Assembly: GCA_027596945.1 (NCBI GenBank)
Contig: JADGJH010000988.1
Coordinates: 1 to 12,663, forward strand
Origin: Physocladia obscura
Taxonomy: Eukaryota > Chytridiomycota > Chytridiomycetes > Chytridiales > Chytriomycetaceae
Direction: 5' to 3'
DNA: 12,663 bases
Of the stretch, positions 1 through 10,000 are shown in pieces. The position numbers and the translations under genes were made by a program. Position 1 is the stretch's first letter; each line of letters opens with the position of its first letter. The notes beneath the pieces are model-generated. The model was not told where the DNA came from. It did no database searches and saw only the letters and a list, made by a program, of their open reading frames with translations.

Positions 1-10
1 TCCACGCAAA

Positions 11-83
11 GTTGGAAATTTTCAACTGCAACCACAATATATGTTTTTTTCTTCTTTTCTGTTTTCTTTTTTTTTTTATCCAG
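11..83 (+). other. Possible 5'-UTR intron of NOC2
   Basis: A long pyrimidine tract ending in TATCCAG at 83 lies 11 nt before the NOC2 start codon, which is typical of a splice acceptor. A possible donor, GTTGGA, is at 11-16, giving a 73-nt intron similar in size to the others here. The true donor may instead lie before the window. The reading frame upstream of the ATG gives no conserved protein, so this would be an untranslated-leader intron. Confidence 0.35.
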
Positions 84-94
84 TTTGTATCAAG

Positions 95-2742
95 ATGGGA
101 ACGAACAAACAAACAAAGAAGTTTGCCAAGAACCATTTGAAGGATAAAGTCGATCGTAGTCGCAAATGGAAGAAAGATAATAAGGGTCGCATACTCCGTG
201 AAGCGCTAAAGAAAAAACGGATGTCGAATGGTGTGTGTTGCAGCCTTCTGTCCTCCTCAACAATTGACTGAACTGTATTTTCATCAAAGTCACAGGCAAT
301 GATAAGGACAGCCAAAAAAATGCCAATGATCAAGCATTACAGCTTGACAAAGACGCGGAAATGGGCTTTATTGCCTCTGAAGAACATGAACAAGACTTAG
401 ATTCGAACTCAGACAATGGTAGCGAAACCGATATTCTTGAAATTGACGAAATCGAAAACTTTAGTGGTGGTGAAAACGACGAAAACGATGAAGATTACGT
501 AAAAGATGGCTCGGATATCGACGAAGAATCTGAAGATGATGAAGGTGAAAACAATGACGAACAAAGCAAAAAGTCTACTACAAAAGCAGCAAAAAGTCAT
601 TTGCGGGCCGAAATTGCAGAGCACAAACGGCAGTTAGAAGCTGCTTTAGCCAAAGATCCCGAATTTTTCAAATTTCTTCAAGAAAACGATGAGGATTTGT
701 TGAATTTTGGTGAAGGTGATGACGACAATGACAATGACATGAGCGACGGAGAAGATTTAGAAAAAATTATGAGGGGAGAGCAGCAAAATGACAATGAAGA
801 CGACGATGACAGTTCCGGTCATCCGATTGAAATCACGAACAAGATGCTTGCTTCATGGAAATCGTCCCTTGTCAACAAGAAATCGTTGAAGGCCGCCAAA
901 AAAGTTATACTTGCTCTGCGTGCGGTTGTTAGCGAAGGAGAAACTGATACTGAAAATGAAGTTCGTCATTATATTGTTGGAAGTCAAAAGTTTGCCAACG
1001 CTATTACCGTTTTGGCTCTAAAAAATATTTCCGGTATATTTAATCATTATCTACCTGTTAAAGTGAATAAAGGGTAAGCTTTGGTTTTTTCTTTTTCTTT
1101 TTTCTTTTCATTGGCTAAATTATAACAACAGCAAAACATCGCTTCCAACAAATTCTAAAAATTGGGCAAAAATTTCTCCACTTGTTAAATCATTTTTGAA
1201 AACTCTCCTTCGTGTTATGGGTCAGGCATCGGACGAAGTAATGCTTCGATTTATCATGAGAGAGGCAGAAAAATGCGCACTATACTTTGCTTGCTTTGAT
1301 AGATACGCAAAAGATTTGTTGAAGGTTTGTTTTTGGTTTTGAAGCTTTTTTCTTTTCTTTCTTTTAATTCTTGCCATTTTTGACTATTCTCACTTAGCAA
1401 CTTCTCACAATGTGGACATCTACCACCCCTGAAACTCGAATTACGTGTTTTTTAACGATTCGTCGCCTTGCAATTACCTGTCCGAATCCTTATCTTGATT
1501 ACGCGATTAAATCGACTTATCAAAGTTACAATGTTGCTTCACGGGAAACAAATTTGCATACATGGAGCAGCATTGGATTCATGGCAAATTGTTTTGTTGA
1601 ATTGATTGGCTTGGATGTGGCTGCTGGATATCGATTTGGTTTTATCTTTTTACGATCATTGGCGAGTTCTTTGCGAAATGCAATCACTTCCAAATCTACG
1701 GTATGCGTTTAACATATTAAACCGCTTTTTTTATTGATATTGGTTTTATTATCAGAATGCATTCAACAAAGTGTACAGCTGGCAATTCGTCAATGCCCTA
1801 CGCCTCTGGACTCGAGTTTTGACTCATTTTTGTGAGCCAGGCACTTCTGCTGAATCTGCCGGCGGAAAGACTCTCCGGCCTCTTATCTATCCTCTTGTTC
1901 AAATTATTCTCGGCACAATGCGTCTAAAGCCCAGCGCCAAATACCTTCCACTCCGCTTCCAATGCGCCCACATGATCATCGACATTTGCAAAAAGACAAG
2001 CGTTTTCATTCCACTTGCCAGCCACCTTTTTGAGCTTTTTGACACTGCTGAACTCCGCGCAACCAGCGGTAAGCCAAGCACACACAAGCCATTGAACTTT
2101 TTGCTCACTTTAAAAGCGCCCGCGCAAATCCTTGGCACACGCACATACCAAACCGGAATTGTTGACGAACTCGTTCAGCTCTTAACCGAGTACTATGATT
2201 GCTTTGCACTTAGCATTGCTTTCCCAGAGCTTGTTGTTCCTGCTGTTGTGCAGTTGCGGCGGTGGGTCAAGCGATCGCGTAATGTGAATGCAAATAAACA
2301 AGTGCAGTCGCTTGTGGAATCGCTTGAACTGAATGCCAAGTTTATTGAAGGAAAGCGAACAGCAATTGTGGACTTTGCGCCAAAGGATGAAGCCAAGGTG
2401 ACTGCGTTTTTGGCAGATGTTGACGAGACTGCCTCGCCGTTGCGACGTCACGCAATTGCGCGAAGAAAAATGCGTGATGCACAAGTTGTAGAAATGCAAA
2501 AGCTGGCTGAAGAGACTAAACCGGCAGTTACGTTTCTGGAAAGGAAGGGTCCTGCAGGAAAAAATAAGAAGAAGGGTTCCTCCCAGGCAGATAGTGATGA
2601 TGAGGATGAGAATAGTGATGATGATTCTGTTTCTGGTGATGCCAGCGAATCTGAACAGGAGTCAGAAGATGAAGAGTTTGAGAGTGAAGATGAGCTGGAG
2701 TTTGAAGATGAAGATGAAAATGAGGAAGAAATGGAAAATTAA
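95..2742 (+). CDS. NOC2: Nucleolar complex protein 2 (Noc2 family), 60S ribosome biogenesis
   Basis: Five exons: 95-230, 296-1073, 1132-1324, 1398-1700 and 1756-2742, joined in frame to 798 aa. The start at 95 gives the family N-terminus (MGTNKQTKKFAKNHLK, like the KxTKKFxxxHL opening of yeast Noc2). Then come a basic stretch, a long acidic region (about residues 74-135), the hallmark HKRQLE...DPEFFKFLQENDEDLL (about 150-185) and ITNKMLASWKSSL. The Noc2 helical-repeat domain follows in exons 3-5, including YSWQFVNALRLWTRV and LRPLIYPLVQIILGTMRLKP. The protein ends in a second acidic tail of about 60 residues. Noc2 pairs with Noc1/Mak21 and then Noc3 to move pre-60S particles through the nucleolus and nucleoplasm; that role is family knowledge. 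Introns are 55-73 nt. The gene looks intact and is close to the usual family length of about 700-800 aa. Confidence 0.94.
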
Positions 2743-3022
2743 ATTCATAAAAATCAAGTTGATTTTCTGAGAGTTTTTGTCTCGTCATTGCTGATCTGGC
2801 ATTTAAATGTTTAATCATGTTGATGAAATTGTAACACACTGTTGTGGTTGCTCCACTAAAGATTTTGAAAACCCAAAAATTTTTTTGTACATGAAACCAA
2901 CAGGAGATCTTGAATACCCACCTGGATCTTGATATTCCAGTATGTTTATCAGAAGCTTGATAGTAGACTTTGAATTTAAGAGTTGAGTGAGTTTTATTTG
3001 TTAAAATTCTACACTAAAAATG

Positions 3023-3114
3023 AAATCCAGAGCCCTCTTTATACCATTTTTTGCATATTTTCTTTCTATTTTGTTCCTTGAAATATATCTGGATTTAAAA
3101 TTCACTGGTATAAA
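3023..3114. repeat. Two interleaved 9-bp inverted repeats
   Basis: AAATCCAGA at 3023-3031 is the exact reverse complement of TCTGGATTT at 3088-3096. TTTATACCA at 3038-3046 is the exact reverse complement of TGGTATAAA at 3106-3114. The pairs are interleaved, not nested, so both stems can form only as a pseudoknot. Each could be chance in AT-rich DNA. Confidence 0.3.
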
Positions 3115-3305
3115 GGCATCTTTGAGTTTTTCTTGTTTTCTCTTTTTTTTTTTTCAATAAAAATATGTACATGGAGCACCTTGAGAAAAACCAAAAAATG
3201 TGGTATTTCTGTCATTGCTTATAACTCAAAATGATTGATGTTATAGTGAATGGCAGTTGGGTTCTTCACTTAGTTTGTGTTGACTTTAGACAAATCACTG
3301 TTCTG

Positions 3306-3347
3306 TTTAGTTAATAAATAGCTTAATATCTTTATTAATAAACTAAA
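3306..3347. repeat. AT-rich imperfect inverted repeat
   Basis: TTTAGTTAATAAAT at 3306-3319 pairs imperfectly (3-nt bulge) with TTTATTAATAAACTAAA at 3331-3347. It could fold as a hairpin. In AT-rich intergenic DNA it may be chance or the remnant of a small mobile element. Confidence 0.3.
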
Positions 3348-3902
3348 TTTGGCTGTGCCAACAGTGAATACATGTGCTGTGGCAATCAGCATATTCAGAT
3401 CTGTTGATACAAGAGACTGTGGATGCCTCTATAGTATCTTGCAACTATCTTTTGCCTTTCTACATTTTCTAAATGTTTCTATTGATTTCTAATACAATTA
3501 TTTATGAAAATGCTTATGTTCAAAACCCTTGTATATTGCAGAGTATTTCTCACTCTCTTCCCTAGTCTACTATGCAAGCCATGCTCTTGTGTAGGATGAT
3601 CCAGGAGAGAGTATTTTCAGGCATTTGAACATTATAGTAAGTGGAGTGGGTCTCTTACTATGAACTGGTGAGCATACCAGATTCTTCTCAATGGTTCTCT
3701 GTTGATTCTGTTGGCACCTTTGCATTAGTGTGTCACAGTAAGAACAACAGATCAGTTGAAACAGCATCAGTTTAATCTTTTCATAAAGATTGTTTGCTTT
3801 TATCAACAGCACATATAAATAAAGCTATTTTTATAATTTAACTTTATGGAAATAAACTAAGAAAAATAGATTTGGAATGATTTAGCATTATTAGTGTTTG
3901 TT

Positions 3903-3951
3903 TTGATCCAGCCCCATATGGATGGGATCAAGAATGATAACTTTGATCATT
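3903..3951. repeat. Pair of adjacent small hairpins
   Basis: TTGATCC (3903-3909) pairs with GGATCAA (3925-3931) around a central CCATATGG palindrome (3914-3921). It is followed directly by AATGAT/ATCATT at about 3933-3951. The function is unknown. Confidence 0.3.
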
Positions 3952-4435
3952 TTGGAATTTGCAAAATTAGAACAAATAAACTTTAAATTAATGAAGATTT
4001 ATTTTGCACTACTTGTTTTGTAAATACACATCTCTCACCACAGAGTTGTATATTCATCAGCAGTGTGTTTCACTAAAAGCTGTATTACATGCAGCAAAAG
4101 TAGCAGTTCAAGAATGACTCCTTATTTTGGGAATTTGTGCTGTCTTTTGGATCATTTCTCAAAAACTAGAATGAATCATTCAAAATGAATCATGGAGAAT
4201 TTGAAATAAGCATGAAAAAAAGCTACAAGAAGGCTGCTGGATTTTAACTTTTAAAATCATTCTCAAAGAAACAAAACTTTTACTGTCTAAACCAGAACTA
4301 CTATCAAGCTCTTAGCTTGCAATATTTTGTAAGCTTCAACCTGAAAAATTAACACCACTTACTTAAACTGGAAGCTATAATTGTTAAAGATGCAAATATT
4401 AAATAGAATACTGCAGAATACTCCAACAGTGTTTA

Positions 4436-4874
4436 TTACTCAGCAGTTGCGACCCATTTTCCTGTGCTATCAAAACCACTGTAGTGGTGCCCTTTTTGCA
4501 TTCCTCCAAATGCACCAGAAGCTAACTTCAAAATTTAAAAATGACCATAGTTGTATGTAGTGATAGAATAAAATTTGTGATTTTTTCATTTTTATTTGAA
4601 TCACAGTTGAAGGTTGCATATCAATGTGCCATCAACCAGCAGATCTCACTATCAAAATAATGTTCTATCAAAAAAAATGTTGGATCTTCTGAGCTTCACA
4701 CAGCTGCCAATGCTGACATGGTGTAGTCTGGGCACAATGTGTATGCTCTCCTGCTTCCCAATGTCCAATAATTGATTACCTCAGTTCCAACTTCAAACTC
4801 AATTTATAAGTGTTGTATCTATATTTGCGATAACCACGGTGCATTGGATCATCTGCTAAAGTGATTGGAGACAT
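4436..4874 (-). pseudogene. Possible decayed gene fragment, family unknown
   Basis: On the minus strand a run of 32 codons from an ATG (4874-4776) reads MSPITLADDPMHRGYRKYRY and onward. A frame shifted by one base then continues as 35 protein-like codons (4803-4696, containing NYWTLGSRRAYTLCPDY). After about 160 nt of interrupted sequence a third segment (4534-4436) contains SGAFGGMQKGHHYSGF. The segments overlap or adjoin in different frames and end in stops, with no clear intron signals between most of them. That would fit a frameshifted, degraded gene or mobile-element ORF. Open runs of this length are common by chance, and I recognise no family. Confidence 0.2.
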
Positions 4875-4997
4875 GCGTTTGTTTCATCACTTTTTTCGCA
4901 TAACCTTCTCCACTGAAATCGCATAAAATTAGTAGTGTGTTTGAATGTGAGGGCAAAAGTGGAGGCGCGACGTTAGGGGTTTACTATATCTTTCTTT

Positions 4998-5005
4998 TAT
5001 ATAAA
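4998..5005 (+). promoter_or_regulatory. TATA-like box for the sugar transporter
   Basis: TATATAAA lies 62 nt before the ATG at 5068, a reasonable distance for a TATA element in a gene with a short leader. No transcript start is known, and the surroundings are AT-rich, so this is only suggestive. Confidence 0.35.
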
Positions 5006-5067
5006 TATTCGAAGTAAGAGATTGAAAAAATTAGTGTCTCAGGAATTAAGCCAAGAATTTTGAATCA

Positions 5068-6887
5068 ATGATCAAAGGAGTTTCAACAACTTTGGCGCTC
5101 AGCGTATTCACGGCGACGCTATCAGCATTCACGTTCGGATACCATCTGGGCGAAGTCAACCAGCCACGGGAGGCTATGGTAAGTAAACAGCCGCGTGAGT
5201 TAATTGGTTAATAGCTAAATGGTTATATGAATAAATGATGGTTAACGGTTTAATGAACGGTGCAATGAATTAATTAAATTAATCTAGACGCGCTGCCCGC
5301 ACGGCACTGGCGACTGTGTGGCAATGAGTGATTTGGAGTGGGGACTCTTTGTGTCCATATTTTTGGTGGGCGGCACAGTGGCGGGTTCGATGGCCGGCGC
5401 GCTGTGCCAGTCCGTCGGCCCGCGTCGCGTTCTTCTGTTATCTGCAATTATCTTTGTCGTTGCCGCCGCTATTCAGGTGAGCGGTGTTCTACTATTATTT
5501 AATATTAATGTATTGTATAACGAGCATTGCGATACATTACACTATTCAGTCCACCGCCTCCTCTGTTCTTGTGTTGTGCCTTGCGCGTCTCATTGGTGGC
5601 GTCAGTGCCGGCACTGGTACTGTCGCTGTTCCGCTTTACATTGCCGCGGTCGCGCCACTTAATCTACGTGGTGCTCTAGGTGCTTTGAATCAGCTCGCAA
5701 TTGTCACTGGCATTTTAGCCTCGCAAATACTTGGCGCGCTACTATTCTCCGCGTCTCAACTCCCTGTCGACAACGACAGTGAAATTAATTCCTCCATAGC
5801 CACTTACGGTTGGTGGAGAACACTTTTTGCTTCCGCCGCCCTCCCACCCGTTGTTCAGCTTCTGCTACTTCCGCTGTGCGTTGAATCACCGCGTTGGCTC
5901 GTATCGCACCATCTCCATATTGATGCTCGCAAAGCTTTGGCGCGGTTGCGCGCTCACGCATCTGAGCAAGAAATTCAAGCTGAATTTGACACTCTTGTTC
6001 CTACCACCACCCCACCCCCTGAAGAACGCGACCATTCTTTGCAAACCAGTCGTTCTGAAGACGACGTGGAATCTGGTCTTATGCAACGTGCGGAAGAACA
6101 TGCTCCGTTGACTCAGTCATCTTTTCAACATCCCATTGGCATTTCTGGGCTCTTTTCGGTTCCCAGTCTGAGACGTCCATTGCTTGCTTCTTTGGGAATT
6201 CAAATCATCCAGCAATTCAGCGGAATCAACGCCGCTGTATTTTATTCGACTACAATTTTTAACCAATCGTATTCTCCTGATGTCGCGATAAAATTGACCC
6301 TCCTAATTAGTGTTGTCAACTTGGCTGCCACTGTTTTATCATTATCATTGATAGAAAAACTCGGCCGGAAAATTCTATTGCTCACATCTGAACTCGGCAT
6401 GATGGTTGAATTTATTTGTTTTGATTTATTTATTTTGATTTTCTTTAATTTCTTTTTTAGTTTTGCGGATTTCTTGTGTTTGCATCTGTGAAGCTTGATC
6501 TCTCTCCATCGTTAATTGTGATTGGTTTGATGGGATTTGTTGGGTTTTTCGGTGTTGGTCTGGGCGCAATCACATGGCTCATTATCCCAGAGCTGATTCC
6601 AGCATATGCTGTCAATGCTGCCGTTTCTTTATGCTCTGCAACAAACTGGGCATCCAGCTGGCTTGTAGCATTCTTGGTGCCTATTTTTATTGGATATCGT
6701 AAGTTTCTAGGACCCTTACACATTCTTTTTACAGAACTTCTGCTAATTTTTGTGACATATAGTTGGTTACGACATTTTCCTTGTGTTTTCAATTCTTCTT
6801 GCTGGATTCACATACTTTACATTCACGTTTATCCCAGAAACCAAAGGGTTGAGCCCTGAAGAGGTTGCCCGTGTCAATCGGTTTTGA
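5068..6887 (+). CDS. MFS sugar porter (facilitated hexose transporter type)
   Basis: Five exons: 5068-5178, 5288-5476, 5550-6404, 6461-6698 and 6763-6887, joined in frame to 505 aa, the usual length for 12-helix sugar porters. Family marks: FGYHLGEVNQP in helix 1, GPRRVLLLSA after helix 2, RLIGGVSAGTGTVAVPLY at 113-130, RGALGALNQLAIVTGIL from 140, VESPRWL at 211-217, IQQFSGINAAVFYS (about 319-332), EKLGRK, and PETKGLSPEEV from 489. The opening resembles GLUT-like and fungal vacuolar (yeast YBR241C/VPS73-type) members more than plasma-membrane Hxt proteins, so the membrane it occupies is uncertain. The glutamate of the PxYxxE motif is replaced by Ala133. The cytoplasmic loop between helices 6 and 7 has an extra Pro- and acid-rich insert (about 251-295). 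Introns are 109, 73, 56 and 64 nt. The substrate is inferred to be a hexose, from family only. Confidence 0.92.
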
Positions 6888-6943
6888 AAATGCAGGGCGT
6901 TTTTTTGTTTTGATTTCCTTTTCCGAATGGGTCAATTAGTAGC

Positions 6944-6949
6944 AATAAA
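6944..6949 (+). terminator. Poly(A) signal AATAAA of the transporter
   Basis: A canonical AATAAA lies 56 nt after the transporter stop, inside the 132-bp gap separating it from the stop of the convergent PHD gene. The 3' UTRs of the two genes probably overlap. A weaker minus-strand AATAAG (6981-6986) could serve the other gene. Confidence 0.5.
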
Positions 6950-7019
6950 GGGATTAGTTACGGAACGGTTATTATCAAAACTTATTTCTTACAAGCATTT
7001 AACAAACTTTTTTAATTTT

Positions 7020-10000
7020 TTATTTGTCAACATTTTCGTGAGCTCTCTTCATCAGTGGAGGCACGACCAAATACTTTCCATGATACATCATTAACCGACT
7101 TGGCTTGGCAGCCTTGTTACTCTTGTCCACTTTAGTCACGAGGTTATGTATTTTGTTCCCTTCGCTACACAGTACACAAGTGTATTTTGCGTTCATTGCA
7201 TCCAGTTTTTTATATCTTGATTCCGTCAACTCAGGGTCACAGCCAACATGAATCCACCTTGAATGTTTTTTGATTGATTTTTAAGAACAAACAAACGAAC
7301 ACACACACACAAATAAAACCTGTCGCAGACATCACAGCAAGCCATTTGGCTACTGCTATCGTTCGCATCTGCATCTTCTTTGTACACGTGGAAACACAGC
7401 GGACAAAATTGCTCCGCTTCAAACCGCTTGTGGCATTTACTGCAATATGTGCAAACATATATTTCAATCTTTCCTGTGATTGCATTATCTTCATGCGTCG
7501 GCGGCACAGATACGTGACGGGCGTCTAGACTATTGTCCGGGCTGCCACATGAAATGCAAACACGACAAGATGGACAATGCCACGACCCTAAACAAGAAAA
7601 AAAATTAAAAAATAAATCAGAAAATCCATAAAAGATTTCTTCTTTTTTTTTACCACTCGGAGTTTTATCCAACGGCGGATCCAAGCAATAAGTATGATAC
7701 CCTTTATCACACGCGTCACAAAGAACCATCAATCCTTCATCGTCTCCCGCTTTCCCACAAACTTCACACATTTTACAGTTCCCACACTTCCACTTCGCTC
7801 CAGGCGCAAGCGTCTTGGCAACCATCACAGGAGTCGATATCTCTGCACACAACAGATGATGCCCTTGCCCACATTGGTCACATCGCAGCAATGCGCGCGG
7901 CGGGTTCTGGTCGGATTCTACTGCCGGCGGGTCTTCGCTGTGACAAATCACACATTCCAGGTCTTCTAAGTTCTTCGCCTTGTTTGATTTCCGTCCGCTA
8001 CCGCTACCGCCGCCGCCGCCGCCACCCCCTGCACGCCCTGCTGTCGCTCCATCTCCGGTAGATCCGTTTCCAGCTGCTGCTGCTGCTGCTGCCGCTGCCA
8101 GTGCCGTCGCTCCAGTGCCACGTGGTTTATATGGCCGAGTCGTCTTTACAGGTGTCACAGCCGCCCCCATCATCATCGCAGCTGGCATCATATTCTGCAT
8201 CTGAAACGGCATCGCAACCGCACCAGGAGTTGCTGAATTCATATCCATCATCATTGGCATAACCATACCGTTCGCACCACCAGCGATGACGCTGCCGCTG
8301 CCGCCACTGGAAATTTGTGGAGTCATTGGGAGTATTGGCATCATGGGCATCATCGGCATTCCACCCATATTCATGTTCATCGCGGCGAAGTTTGCTGCAT
8401 GTATTGCTGCCGCTTGTTGTTGTTCTTGGGCAGCAAGTGCTTCTTGGGCCTGTTGTGAAAATTCAGATTTTAACTGAACCAATTCTAGGTTTAGACAGAA
8501 AAAAAAAAAAAAAAGATGCAATGTATAGATGCGCATCTATATATAGTCAAGGGTTCAAAAATGGATATGACAAAGAAACAAACCCTCATTTTCTGATGGA
8601 ATAGGCAAATTACGCCAGCTTCCAGAACTGGCTTTTGACAGTAATTTCCCGATCGCGTCAGATATCCACAAGTAAATCGAACACTGTATTTTCCGGACGG
8701 CCCCTGGAGAAGAAAAAAAAAAGTTATTTTTTTCCAATTCAAATAATAAAAAATAAAAAACAACAAACCATGCTGACAACAGGTGCTTGTTCACGCAATT
8801 CTTTCAACTGCGAATAAGTTAATTTTGGCTTCATGATTTTCCACTGCTCAGCAGTCATTCCCTGCGGCACAAATCCAGGCGCATTATAATGCTCGTCGCC
8901 TGCGCGTGATGTCCCAGGATGACTTCCACTCACAGGCGTTCCCACGGGAACCGCGTTCGCTGCAATACCCCGCACAGCTCCCGGTGTATTAGCCAGTGCC
9001 CCGGCGATGTTCGGGTTCCGTTGCTGTTGTTGATGCTGCAAAGCGAAAGTGTTGGGTGTTGGCGTTCCCATTGCCATTGAGTGGCGCTGTCCAGTTCCAG
9101 GTATTTGCGCTTGTTGTGGCATGCCTGCTTGCAAGAATTGGGTGTCGACAGAGAGGAGCGCTTTTCCAGTATAGTCAACAAAGAATGCTTCATTTGATTT
9201 GATTGATGCTACATTCTGTCCAAATCGTGTTCGATGGCTGTAGAAAACAAACAATTTAAATATACAGTAAAAAAAAAGGGATAGTCATAGGTGGGTATAT
9301 TGTTGATTTACAAAGAATATGCTCCTTGATATTGGGACGGCATTATTGAAAGCGGGTATTTTTTGTCTTCTTCTTCACTGCTGCTACTATTTTCAACCAA
9401 AGTTTTCTCGGGAGGCAATTCCGCATCTCCAAATCCAACTTCAAGAACAAGCCCATCATCCTGCGCCTTCACAACAACTCGAGTAGGTTGCGTCAGCTGT
9501 GGAACTTGCTCAATGTTTGTATGAATGTCAAGAAACCGGTTACTCCGCCGTTGAGCACGAAGCCGAGAATTAAAATCTGCCGCAGATGCAGCAGCGCGGA
9601 GCATATTTGCTTCTGAGCGTGGATCTTCAAGACTGCCATTGTTGTTGTTGCCGTTGTTTGTAGAATTTCCATTCGCATCACGAATATTTGCTGCTGCAAC
9701 AGTAATTTCGAGTTTGCTTGCTGCAGCGGAAGCCACCGTTACAGGTCCGTCAACAATGCTCGGAATAGCAAGAGGAGTCGCTGTTGTTGTTGCGATAGTA
9801 GCACCCCCTATAGTCGCAACCACTGCTGCTGGTGGGACCAAGGCAGTTCCATATCCGTGGATAAGGTTCGCTGGCGCCCGGTACAACTGTTCATAATAAC
9901 TAATAGATTCCGTCGGCCGTTTAATAGTCGAGCCACCTTTCCGATATCGATCATCACCCAACCCGCGATCTTCAGCATCTGACCCAGATAAATTGCCATT

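Larger units (their letters stand above)
2743..5067. other. AT-rich intergenic region without an intact gene
   Basis: This 2.3 kb stretch between NOC2 and the transporter is clearly more AT-rich than the flanking exons. The longest open frame is only 80 codons (minus strand, 3570-3812) and shows no recognisable motif. No tRNA, rRNA or intact transposase is visible. It contains small inverted repeats (3023-3114, 3306-3347, 3903-3951), near-palindromes at 4169-4181 and 4475-4488, and a cluster of short minus-strand protein-like segments at 4436-4874. An AATAAA at 3156-3161, 414 nt after the NOC2 stop, could serve as its poly(A) signal, but this is weak. The last 100 bp become more GC-rich and contain the transporter's promoter. 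Confidence 0.7.

Noticed and set aside
3570..3812. 80-codon minus-strand ORF in the intergenic region
   Set aside because: It is Cys- and Ser-rich with no recognisable motif, in AT-rich DNA where an ORF this size is expected by chance, and it has no supporting splice partners.
6405..6460. Open reading through the third intron of the transporter
   Set aside because: No stop occurs, but the segment is 56 nt long and AT-rich, reads as a Phe/Ile run and shifts frame. Removing it restores a normal transmembrane helix.
8485..8486. CTAG as acceptor for exon 6 of the RSC7-PHD gene
   Set aside because: It lies too close to the CTAAAC branch-like site and puts the downstream exon out of frame with exon 5. 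TTCAG ending at 8474 keeps phase.
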